Below are positions 1 through 10,366 of a stretch of 64,000 bases of DNA, one piece after another (position 1 is the first letter of the stretch; each line of letters starts with the position of its first letter). This stretch comes from Adiantum capillus-veneris. Its lineage: Eukaryota > Streptophyta > Polypodiopsida > Polypodiales > Pteridaceae. Made by a program: the position numbers and the translations under genes. The notes beneath the pieces were generated by a model that was not told the DNA's origin, ran no database searches, and saw nothing but the letters and a program-made list of their open reading frames with translations. Where the stretch lies: positions 71,634,676-71,698,675 of the forward strand of contig CM043969.1 in the NCBI GenBank assembly GCA_014529385.2. The letters are read 5' to 3'.

Positions 1-1
1 T

Positions 2-3000
2 GTCTTCATTGCCCAAGATCTGACCGAGACTGAGGAGTGTGTAGTTAAAGAACTTCTCAAGGAATTCAAGGATATATTTGCCTGGACATATCATGATATG
101 AAAGGTGTTCCACCTTTCGTGTGCAACACACAATCCCCATGAATAGCATGGCTAAACCAGTTCAGCAACGACCCTACCCAATAAATCCTAAATATGCAAA
201 AATCGTGCAAGAAGAGATTGAAAAGCTTGTGGAATGTGGATTCATATACCCTATTGAGCACTCAAAATGGGTGTCTCCAATAGTGATTGTGCCAAAAAAG
301 AATGGGAAACTCAGAGTGTGCGTGGATCTCAAGAAGGTCAATGCCGCCACTAGGAGGGACCATTACCCCTTGCCATATTCAGAACATGTGCTTGAAAGAG
401 TTGCAGAAAAGGAAGCTTATAGCTTTTTAGATGGGTACTCTGGCTACAATCAAATCACAATTGCGCTGGGGGACCAAGCTAAAACAGCCTTTATAACCGA
501 ATTTGGAGTGTTCGCATTTCATGTTATGGCTTTTGGTTTAACCAATGCCCCTACTACCTTTCAAAGATTAATAAACACTGCTTTTAGAGAATATTTGAGG
601 GAGTTTTGTGAAACTTTCTTAGATGACCTTTGTGTTTATTCCTCTTGGAAAGAGCATCTATCATGCTTACGAAAAGTGTTTGAGAAGTGTAGATTGTAAG
701 GCATCTCCTTAAACCCTTTCAAATGCCAATTCTGGATTAAACATGGAGTCATTTTAGGGCATATAGTGTCAAAAAATGGGATTTCCACAGATGAGGAAAA
801 AATTAAATCCATTGCTGAATTGCCACCACCTACAAACTATAAAGGAGTTCAAAGGTTCATGGGCCATGTTGGTTATTACCGACGGTTTATTTTAAACTTT
901 GCCGAGATAGCTCTTCCTTTGTACAAGCTTCTTATTGAGTTCCAATGGACTGCGGAGTGTGACCATGCTTATGAGTCATTGAAAAAGACCTTGACTAGCG
1001 CTCCTATTCTACGAGTGCCCAATTGGAATGTAATTTTTCATGTGCATATTGATGCATCGAAATTTTCTATTAGGTGTGTTTTAGCTCAACCAGGAGAACA
1101 TAAACTGGACTACCCCATTAGCTTTGCAAGTCCTCAATTGAATGATGCCGAGAGAAACTACACCACTACAGAGCGAGAAGGTTTAGGTATGATTTATGCA
1201 GTGAAGAAATTTCTCTACTACCTTTTGGCCAACAAGTTTGTGTTCTATGTTGATCATCAAGCCTTATTGTATCTAGTAAATAAACCTTGTTCCACGGGAA
1301 AAATTACACGATGGTTGTTAATTCTCCTCGAGTTTGATTTAACCGTTGTGGTGAGACCTGTTAAAAGACATGTCATGGCTGATCATTTGTATCACATACG
1401 TAATGGTGAAGCCCCTACTGGAGTCGATGATGAGTTGCCCAATACTTCTCTATTCCTACTCGAAACCATACCTGAATGGAGTGAGAAGATTTTGAACTTT
1501 CTAGTTAATGGTTTTCCACCCAAAGAGCTTCGTAAAGACATAGCTCGAAAACTGCTAAAAGAATGTGAACCCTACTCTCTCATTGCAGGAACTCTCTACA
1601 GGCTAGGGAAGGATGATATTCTTAGACATTGTGCCCGTGAGGATGAGTATTTATACATACTGCAAGAAGCCCACATGGGTATAGCCGGAGGACATTTCTC
1701 AGGGGAACTAACAGCTAGAAAGGTGTTGCAATCAGGCTATTAGTGGCCAACCTTATTTAAGGATGCATCACTTTTTGCAAAAGGATGTGAAGAATGCCAA
1801 CGTTACAAGATCACACAACGAAAGGATAGGATGCCCTTACATCCTGTTAAAGTGACTCAACCATTTAAAAAATGGGGTTTGGACTTTGTAGGCCCAATTA
1901 GTCCGGTAGCTCGTAGCACTCAATCTCGATATATTATCGTTGCCACTGACTATGTGACAAAGTGGGAGGAAGCCAGGGGGACACGTAAGGCCGATGCGAG
2001 GTCAACTACCAAGTTTCTCTTTGAGAACATTATTACAAGATTTGGTTGTCCCTTTGAGATTGTGAGTGACAATGGTACTCATTTTATAAATGGAGTAATA
2101 AAAGAACTCACTACCAACTTTATGATAGTTCACCATAAGTCCACACCTTATTATCCACAAGCAAATGGCCAAGCTGAGAGCACCAACAAGACCTTAATCT
2201 CTATCTTGACCAAAACGGTGGAAGCTCGTCGCACAAATTGGGATTTAAATCTTACATCAGCTCTATGGGCTTATCGTACTGCGTACAAAGTTGCAATTAA
2301 TTGCACACCATTTAAGATGGTGTATGGGCAAGAAGCGGTTATGCCATGGGAGTTTGTCGTTCCTAGTCTTCGAGTAGCTTCTCAAGAAGGTTGGGATGGT
2401 AACCCCTTAGTTGAGCGATTATATATCCTTGAAAGGCTAGAGGAAGAGAGGCGATTAGCTGTGCAAAATGCACTTGTGGACAAAGATAGGAGGAAGAAAT
2501 CGTTTGACCGTCATCTAAAGAACAAAAATATCAATGTTGGTGATAAAGTCCTTATGTATGGAGTGCGTACCGAAAATAAAAAGTTGAAATATGCGAGAAA
2601 AGGACCATATAGAGTATGTGAGATCACCCCACAAGGAACCATTCGTGTGGAGACTCTTGATGGAGTTGAAACCATTGGATTCCTCAATGGGAGCAAATTT
2701 AAAAGATACTATGATCCTTTAAACCAAGAGGAGCTACGTGCCATCCATACGAAAAAAGTAGCCAAGGCACAAACAGAATTGAAGAAGATACAAGCTCAAG
2801 CTGAGGCTATGGAGTGACAACAACGCATAAGACAAAAATGAGAGGCTAACCTTGGAGTCACACATGCATTCCACTATGCAATCGACGCGGAATGGTTGGA
2901 CTCTGGCACACCTCTACGATACCCTATTGAGCTAAACAGCACCTATGGAAAAGTGCTATATAACGCCTTCTTGGACACGGGTGCTAAATATAATCTGCTA

Positions 3001-3321
3001 TCATATGGGGTGTGGTGTCAGTTAGGGAATCCACCTCTATCTGAAAGTATTATCCAAGTCAAGGGTGTCAACAAGAAAAAAACTTTGATTTTTGAAATCT
3101 GGCAACTTCTGTCAGTTATGACAATGGGGTTGTAGCTCAAGACTTTTTGGTCATGCCTGTTGGAACTATGGAGGGTAATATAAATCTAGGACGCACGTGG
3201 ATGATAGCCACCAAATGCACTATTGATTGGGGGACAGGGGGTGTCACAACACAGAAACCAACTCTTAGCCCTACCACTCAAGCCATACTCCCTGAGATAT
3301 TGCCTCTTAAGGAAATAAAAC
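2..3321 (+). pseudogene. A1 pol remnant: RT, RNase H, integrase, start of PR2
   Basis: The reading frame opens at base 2 and matches the A2 pol polyprotein closely. RT motifs include VDLKKVN, SFLDGYSGYNQI and the catalytic FLDDL near 616-630. RNase H (about 1035-1400), the integrase H2C2 finger (about 1670-1800) and the DDE core (about 1870-2200) follow. PR2 begins near 2900 with the active-site LDTGA at about 2971. There is no chromodomain. Breaks visible against A2: a frameshift near 115-120, TAT to TAA at about 697, TGG to TAG at about 1742, CGA to TGA at about 2815 and 2839, and a frameshift near 3105. The frame is cut at 3321 by element B1 and continues at 21545. Confidence 0.92.
3317..3321. 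repeat. Target-site duplication of B1, left copy (AAAAC)
   Basis: AAAAC here and at 21540-21544 directly flank the outer ends of B1. The A2 sequence at the same place in pol is uninterrupted (around 52797-52803), which supports this as the insertion site. Confidence 0.93.
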
Positions 3322-4255
3322 TCTTGGACGGATACGCCGCGACAGACGACAGCACAGCGAGAACTCACCTAACATATAATGTCAGCTAAGGATGAAGCTG
3401 ACCCGCAGGCGCGTGGAAGCAAGCATAAGGTGTCAACCTACACTCGACTGACTCCTAACTAATTCCTACAGAGGTCTCTACCAATTGTCTAAGTCACAGC
3501 CTTCAAGAGTGCATAAGAGGAAACTTCCTACAACGCTTTCTAGAGCCGAACACCCATCAAACAATCTCGAAACACCATAGAACTTGAAGGAGACCCTACT
3601 AATACCAATAGGTCGCTCTCCCTAAGGTCTATGAACCAAAACCCCAACCCAAAACACTCGGTGCAAAATCACGTAGGATGTCTGGCCAAAATCTATAGGT
3701 CTTCGTTTCCGAAATCTAAAGTGCCTAATGTGTAGTTCTACTCAATGTGAACGCGTGGATATGCTGCAATGCAAAATCGGACAACGTATGCTCACCAAAA
3801 CACCAGATGAAGCTCGTAGAAGGAGCTCGCAAAACCAAACCGTACGCGCGTAATGTAGGTATCGGCACGTAGCTCTCGTCGGGGGCAACACGCTGCACTT
3901 CTCCGCACTCGATTCCGACCACCGGAGCACACGTAGCATCAAGATGAAGCTCACACTCTCTCTCATACACAGTACGCTCACTCACATACTTCAAAACTTG
4001 TTTTTTTTTTAATGACAAAGGGTGCTTCATTCAGGTCAAAAAGTGGTATATATACCTTACAATTCTCAAACCCTAAAGTTCCAAAATCAACCATCTACTC
4101 AATCTATCTATCAAAACTGGGATACAATCTGGAAACTTCTGTAAGTCCCAATATTTACAAGGTGAAAAATCAAGTTTTCCTCAATGAATGAATAATTACA
4201 AAAATAATAATCCTCCGAGTAGTTAGTTGCCGTGGGGTGTGTCCAGCTTCTAACA
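3322..4255 (-). repeat. B1 3' LTR
   Basis: It matches 20611-21539 almost throughout. On the + strand it runs from TCTTGGACGG (the other copy has TGTTGGACGG) to CTTCTAACA, so the sense LTR has TG...CA ends with one end base mutated. A TATATATA box lies at 4047-4054. A half-site of the family's palindrome is at 3671-3683. Confidence 0.94.
4047..4054 (-). promoter_or_regulatory. TATA-like box in the B1 LTR
   Basis: TATATATA lies inside the LTR and is kept in the 5' LTR at 21331-21338. It is the only good TATA candidate in the LTR, so U3/R should be nearby. The transcription start is inferred, not seen. Confidence 0.5.
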
Positions 4256-4270
4256 CTCCCCCCCTCCTTG
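4256..4270 (-). other. B1 polypurine tract (plus-strand primer site)
   Basis: On the - strand this is CAAGGAGGGGGGAG, immediately inside the 3' LTR. That is the expected position and composition for the PPT that primes second-strand synthesis. Confidence 0.85.
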
Positions 4271-4272
4271 CT

Positions 4273-4290
4273 CATGTCGTCCCCGACATG
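4273..4290. repeat. Small perfect inverted repeat beside the B1 PPT
   Basis: CATGTCG, a four-base spacer and CGACATG form a 7-bp stem directly on the inner side of the PPT. It could fold in the RNA. No function is known to me. Confidence 0.55.
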
Positions 4291-4588
4291 ACCGCTGATC
4301 TACTTCTTCATCGTATCGTTTCTCGCATCTTTAGCAGAGATTCGTATCTTGCATGCAGGTTCATCATTGTCGGGCCAAAAATGTCAGTGTTTATTGTGAA
4401 GAAGCCTATGTAGAACGCTTCTTCAAAATCCTAGAGATGATAGGATGGTAGAAACATTATCCTTTGATACAGCGCATGTATCACCTCCTTGGAAGGCTGA
4501 CCAGACAGATCATAAGCGCATCTGTAAGTATCCTACAAGAAAAAGATGTTGTCGGTCACTTGGCCTGGCTTGAAAGTCTCGAACACTG

Positions 4589-7544
4589 CTAAGAGGGTTC
4601 TGCAGATTTCCTCATCATAATGCATGTAAGGTCAGGTGAGCCAGTGAACAACTTGATGGCGCCCGTTAGGGTTTTCACCATGTATTGGACACTTATTCTC
4701 TCACCTGCCTTCAAGCCCGGCAGCTTAGGGTAGTTCAGCCAAGTGGGTTGGCTCCTTTGTAATATTTCCTGTGCTTTCCACGTCCTGATCCTTGGTAGAG
4801 GACAAAAGCTGAGGTTGTCTCTGATATGTTTCGGTGCCTCTACCAAGTGGATTAGGTATCGTGGGTACTTTGTAAGCCAGGCCTTCCTCCACTTTGGCTG
4901 AGAATCAACAATGAGCCTGAACCCTTCTGGTTGTGAGGTATTTGCATTGTACAGTGGTACTGTTGGATCTTCTCTGATCCTCTTGTTTATGGTAGCTGCT
5001 TCATATTTCAGCAATGGATATGGGAGAGAGGGTTGAAGCCACTCGCGCCTGAGGTTGCTGGCGTCGATCTTCTGAATAGTCATAGACTTGAAGACCCTCT
5101 GCTCCCACTCTAAGGCTTCCTTTGTTGTCTCCTTGAGCTCCACCTCTATTGCTTTACGCAATTTTTCTTCCTCTTCCTGTGTTAGATCCTGTGGCTCTTG
5201 AGAGGATCCTTCTAGGATTTCCTCTTGCATAGGTGTGTCCACCGGATCTGCCACATTTTCTAAGTCAATGCCCTCATTGGCTGTTGGATATGTGCTCTCT
5301 GGATCTCCTGCTTGCTGTCCTTTTAACTCCTCAATTTGCCTCCAGAGTTTTTGATTTTCTGTTTCCGCTTCTTCGCCCATATTTACGAGGAGGTCATTTA
5401 GTTCGGCCTTTATTCTCTCCGCCTCCTCGAGCTTTCTCTTCATGCTTTCTACTTATTCTTGCAAGGCTTTTTGGCCTTCTTCCATTCTCATTTGCATGAC
5501 AATAGATCCTTCTGCCATCATCAATCTCTGCTTTTTCTCTAGAGTCAGCTCTTTTTGAAGTTCTTGCATTCGTTCTTCATAGAGTTGACTCTCAGTCATG
5601 ATTTGAGTCGAGCTAGTAGCTCTAACTCTGGCAGGTGATGCTTGCAGCCTCTGGATGGTCTGATCTTTTACTTTGAGTTGGTCCTTGAGCTCAAGGACCT
5701 CATCCTGGCTTGCTTCTTGATCTATCTCTGCTCTTTCCTTGGCGTTTCTCATGGCTTCTACTTCTTTAGATTCTTCTGCCAGTTGTAGTGTCAAGTTATC
5801 TCTTTCCTTCTCGGCATCTAGCAATGATTTGCTGAGCTACTGACATTCTTCTTCAACTGCTTGCATTCTTTTTGCGGCTGCCTGATTTGCTTCCTCCATT
5901 GCCTGGCAGCTTTGTAGTGCCCTTGCTAGGCTGGCGTGTAGCTCAGCTTCCCTTTCCTTTTGCCTTTGGCTATGTCCTTGCAGAGCGTCTACTTCCGTCT
6001 TAATCTTTACTTCAGTGGCCTTGAGAGTTGTCATCTCTTTCTCTGAAGCCATGGATTGTGCTCTCAAACCTATTAAGGAGTGTTGTCATCACCACGTCCC
6101 AGTCGTTGGAGGGCGGGTGCAGGTCCACTGTATCTGTGGCAATTTCTTTCAATTCCACTAGCCTAATGCCTTGCGTCTGTTCTTTAGGCCCTATCCTCGC
6201 CAAGTCGAATGCGACTGTGGCGGCTTCTTCCTTCGTGTATCTTGTAGCTAGTAGGTCCAAAAATGCGTAATAAGAATCTTCTAATTCTTTTTGCTCATCT
6301 CGAGGCTTAGCCTCTTCCTTTGGCTTTTGCTCCTGACTCTGCTCTTGCTCTCCTCCTTGCCGTTCTTCTGCTTTGTCTTCAGCCTCCTTATCTTCTGGTG
6401 GAGGGCTGCGAGGAGGTGGAGAGGTGGTGTTGAGGGAAAATCGGTCCCTTTGCACTCTTTGGGACGATCCTGAGACTCTAGAGAGAGCTTCCAGAGTTCA
6501 CTTAAATCACCCTTGAGGGCTCTCTCTGCTCGAAAGCTCTCCATCAGCCTCTCTAGTCTTTCCGCTTTCTGTGACCTTGTTTCTTTGGCAGGCACTTGGG
6601 CAAATTCCTTCTTCCCTTTCTTTTGCTCGGGCTGCTCTCTTGAACTGGCTCTAGCCGCCTTTTCAGTCTTGTTGCCACCCTTGGTGCTCTTTGCAGCTCG
6701 TCTTCCTTGTCTCTTTTAGACTTAGCCAGTCGTTCTGAGACAGGGGGTCAGGCCACCTTCCCTTTGCGTGTAGTGCCCCATAAATCACCTTGGTGATTAG
6801 TTCTCCAAGCACTATATAGGTTGGCTTCTTTTTGCCCATCTTTACTAGGTTGTCAAGTATATATGCCGCATAGTTGATTATCTTTGGGGTGCCTTTCGTC
6901 ATTCTCCAAGTGAATGTCGTGGCAATTGCACCTGGCGTCATCCTGTACTTTTGTGGCCTCTTCGTGCACATGTGGAAGTACTGGTTGTATAACTGGCTCA
7001 TGATTTCCACTCTTGGGTTGGCAATATCTTCAAAGGTGTAATTCCCCTTCTTTTCATTGTACACCTTGACCTCATCCCTTCTTTTAGTTACACTATCCCC
7101 CTTGTTAGAGAGGTCTAGTGCCTCTGCTACAACCTGCTCAGTGATTATTATCTCTGTTTCTGGCCTGCCTTGTAGAGCTGTTACTTTGGCCACTCCATCC
7201 TCTTTGATGCTTGTCACAAACTCCCAGACTCTCTTGATGTCCACCCCTGCCGGTATTGCTTCAAAGTAGTTGTGGAGATAAATCTTCTCCAAGTATCCAG
7301 CCATCTTGCTTCGTACGAACTCATTGAGTTCTCGCGGCAGCATTGGTAGCTCGATAACATTGCCTTCAATGTCTTTGAACACTCCTTGGTAGATCTTCAG
7401 GTCGTTGGACTCTAATAGATCTTCTTGTATCCATGTTCCGGTGGGCTTTAGTGTTCCTTCTGGTATGACGAAGGGTTCCACTTCTTCCAGGTAATCCTTG
7501 ATGGTCATTCTTTTCTTCTTTGCCGGTGACTTCGCGGCTGCCAT
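4589..7544 (-). pseudogene. B1 accessory ORF: large coiled-coil protein between pol and 3' LTR (broken)
   Basis: A frame of nearly 1,000 codons starts at ATG 7544 and runs, with breaks, to 4589. The first 270 or so codons look globular, with an Ala/Lys-rich start and a region containing KGNYTFEDI and GELITKVIYGALHAKGRWPDP. The middle (about 6700-6010) is rich in Lys, Glu, Arg and Pro. From about 6060 to 5330 it is a strongly heptad-like coiled coil. The last 170 residues are again globular and Pro/Trp-rich. I see no signal peptide or membrane segment, so it does not look like an envelope protein although it sits in the env position. Frame changes occur near 6650 and 6300-6050, and in-frame stops at about 5838 and 5451. 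It may belong to the plant transposon-associated proteins of unknown function; I cannot assign a family. Confidence 0.72.
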
Positions 7545-7709
7545 AGATCGTGTTGCACTCAGTAGCCCGAAGTTAGCGTTTTTTCCATACTAGCTGCGCA
7601 ACTGAGTTGTACTTATCCAAATGACTTGAAAATTGAAAATAAAGCTTAAAAGGAACTTGTGAAGCTGTGCATGTGCTCACAGTGCAAATCTGGCCAAAAA
7701 TTTTCATCT
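7545..7709. other. B1 sequence upstream of the accessory ORF
   Basis: This is AT-rich sequence directly before the accessory ATG. On the - strand it holds a CAG that could be a 3' splice site (TTGCGCAG, around 7600). I see no ORF. Confidence 0.3.
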
Positions 7710-8588
7710 AGACATCCTACGCGTAGGATGTCTTTTTCATCATAATTGGTTCATACTTGATATGCTGGTAGTGTATGGCTCATGGAACATGGCTATATGC
7801 TTGGATTTGGATTTGGATATCAAAAAGTGGATTTTTGAGTTGATTCAGGCTTTAGGTCACAGTTTGGGTAGAAAGTCCATCATAGGTAGCAATTGATGTC
7901 CAAATGGGTTGAAAATTGATATATGGGCTTATTGCACCATGGTATTGGCTCCCATGATGTCACTCTTTGCACAGAAGGCTAAATTTATGATGGAGACATA
8001 CTACGCGTAGGATGTCTTTTTCATCAAAATGACATGAAATTTGTTGTGTGGGTAGTCCTTGGCCTATGGAACATGGCCATGTTCTTGGATTTGGATTTGG
8101 ACAAGGATTGATGCTTGTAAGGGTCTGTGTGGTGTTTTTGGGCTCAAAAAGTGTATCTTGAAGGTGTTGGGGATCAAAAATTATTAGAATGGCTTCAAAC
8201 TTGATATATGAGCTCCTGATGATGAGGTGATTAGATCTGGAATGATCAAACATCCCCTGCAGGTCAAAAAAGTCAAATAGACATCCTACGCGTAGGATGT
8301 CTATTTCATCATTTTTTGTTTCTGACCATACAGATTGGTTGTTGATGTGTTGGTGAATGTGTTGTGCAAGTTTCATGGGATTTGGACAAGATTTGGTAGG
8401 TCTATGGCCCATTATTGTCTCTATGCCCTAACTTTGCCATTTTTTCATGCATATGAGGTCAATTTTGATCCAAATGTGATGAGACTTGGTGGATAGCTTA
8501 TAAATGTCATTCAAAAAATGTGCATGATGAAAAATGTTGGAGTTTGTGCCCAGAAGTGCCCTTGAGACATCCTACGCGTTGGATGTCT
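7710..8588. repeat. B1 post-pol array of 24-bp palindromes in a degenerate 285-bp tandem repeat
   Basis: Four copies of the palindrome AGACATCCTACG plus its reverse complement lie at 7710-7733 (perfect), 7994-8017 (one mismatch), 8279-8302 (perfect) and 8565-8588 (one mismatch). Start-to-start spacings are 284, 285 and 286 bp. The sequence between them is only loosely repeated, for example GGATTTGGATTTGGA and CATGGAACATGGC recur. The palindrome is thus much better kept than the rest of the unit. The array lies between pol and the accessory ORF. Confidence 0.93.
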
Positions 8589-10000
8589 CCTGGTGATTTT
8601 TTTATGGATGGTGCTGCCAGTGCTTGCCCTTGGTCCCCCTGAGTCCCTTTTGAACCTAATTTCAACAAAAAAGTCAAATGCATAGAGAATAACTCCTTGT
8701 GTGGACTTCAGAGCCTCCGAGCCATTTTCTGACTTTTGGAGTGCTTTTTGGCGATGAAATTTCTTGATGTTGGTCTCCATAGCTTCCCAATCCCTTAGGG
8801 ATCCTTGCCGTATGGTTTTTGTCGACTTTGGCTTCACCGGAGCTTCATTTGGCAATTTGTTGCTCTAGAAGCACCCGTGGTTGCGTTTACATACCTTCGA
8901 TGATTTGTGGTGGTCTACCCTCATAGGACTTGGTTGTTGATGGTCTAGGAAGGCCGCTTGTGAAGTTTGGTGGCAAACGGACTTGCGGTTTGGCCGCAAG
9001 AGCAGTTTGACGCTTTGTGTGTCTGATGCCGTTTCTAAATTTTAGTGCCGTCTCGGGTCGCTTTTTGGTTATGCGGGTCACATAGACTTGTCGAGCATGT
9101 CGAGATGCTCCTACCCATGAATTTTGGTAGCATTTGGTCGCCGTTTCGCCAATTTCCCATTTGGTGGCTTCTTGCGGGTTTCTGGGAATTAGGGTTTTTC
9201 CCGATGGTTTTCTACTGCCTTTGGACATCCAGGACTAGTCTCCTAGGTTAGGGTAAGCTGTCGATGAAGTCTTGTTGCTTTCGGGTTAGCCGTTAGGCCG
9301 CCGTCTCTACTTGTAGGTCACTACCGCCCGCTTTGTGTGTGACCCTACACTAGTTTTCGCGACATAACGACAAACATGCGCGAAAAACTCAAGGTGGTGA
9401 GCCTACCTCTCATGTCTGGAGCTCGTCAGGTAGTCGTGCGCGTCTTAGAAGCTACTGGAAGGTCGGTCCGCTCTAGGTGGCAGAAGCTCTCTCCACAAAG
9501 TCAATAGTGAGAATGAGCTAAAAATGAGGTGAAAATTTCTTATAATGGAGGTCCCCGAACCACTTTTCATGAAATTTGACATGTGCTCCTATCTTCTTGC
9601 GAGATGTGGTTTAGGCTCAAAAATTTCTTGATTTGGACTCCATTTGCTCTATTTATCAGAAATTTGGCATTTCGGTCAAAACCTGGCCAAAACACGCTTT
9701 TCGCTCCAGTTTCATAATTGCACCCCCACTGTACCATAGGTTGTCCTATAGTCATTGATCATCCCCATATTTGTTTTTTTCATTACGACCATTTTTCACC
9801 TGCTTTTTTGTGTTTTTGAAGTTTTTTTGCCGAAAATTAGAAAAATTAAAAGGAAAATAGCAAATGAAACCCAGAAAATTCCCAAAAAATCATAATAAAT
9901 CACAAACATCACCACAAAACATTATATACACTCTTATGCAATTTTTATGTCCGGATTTCTCCATTTTACCAATATTTTGCCCGAAAAATGGCTATTTCTA
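8589..10000. other. B1 region between internal TATA and palindrome array; possible spliced leader exon
   Basis: No recognisable protein is encoded. A basic 113-codon frame on the - strand (9228-8887) ends exactly where a strong plant 5' splice site occurs: CGAAG|GTATGT, with GT at 8893-8894. This could be the non-coding or short first exon of an accessory transcript starting near 10000 and spliced over the palindromes to the ORF at 7544. That is inference. The part 9530-10000 is plain AT-rich sequence. Confidence 0.3.
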
Positions 10001-10008
10001 CTTATATA
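10001..10008 (-). promoter_or_regulatory. TATA-like box downstream of B1 pol
   Basis: TATATAAG on the - strand, about 180 bp after the internal PPT and upstream of the accessory region. Its order (PPT, TATA, ORF) is the same as in family A at 22322-22561 and 53579-53852. Confidence 0.45.
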
Positions 10009-10186
10009 CACACACCTAGGGGCTTGATTTGGCTTTTGGCCCCATATACCTATAGATACATGTTGTATAAGGGCATATGTACTTGGGTTACTCCAAAAAA
10101 TTTCGCAATCAAACAACAACCCTTAAAATAGTCGAAAATCATGTCCTTTTTTGCTCTTTCTGTTATTGGTTCCGCATTTGAGAATG

Positions 10187-10200
10187 CCTCCCCCCCTCCT
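10187..10200 (-). other. Internal polypurine tract of B1
   Basis: AGGAGGGGGGAGG on the - strand, about 165 bp after the pol tail stop. It closely resembles the terminal PPT at 4256-4270. It may be a second plus-strand priming site or a relic of an old element end. Confidence 0.6.
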
Positions 10201-10366
10201 AGCCAGAGTCCTCCCGGACGACAAGGTATCGCCTCGGAGTATGTGCCGTGCATAGGTTGAAAAGTTGTGCTAATGCCTGGCCGATTAATGTGGCCCTAAT
10301 TTATGCATACTCAGTCAATGCATGGAAAAATTAATGCTATGCAAGAGAAGGGAATAAGCAAGATGC

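Noticed and set aside
1-3321. Independent solo pol gene at the window start
   Set aside because: It joins in order to 21545-24944 across the TSD of B1, so it is the left part of A1.
4589-7544. Envelope-like gene by position
   Set aside because: No signal peptide, no membrane segment and a long coiled coil. The position alone is not enough.
7710-8588. CRISPR-like array
   Set aside because: The repeats are palindromes inside a degenerate tandem repeat of a plant retrotransposon, with 260-bp spacers. Not a CRISPR arrangement.
8887-9228. Captured histone-like or other host exon
   Set aside because: Basic composition only; no alignment by eye to H3, H4 or another host protein. Kept only as a possible leader exon.
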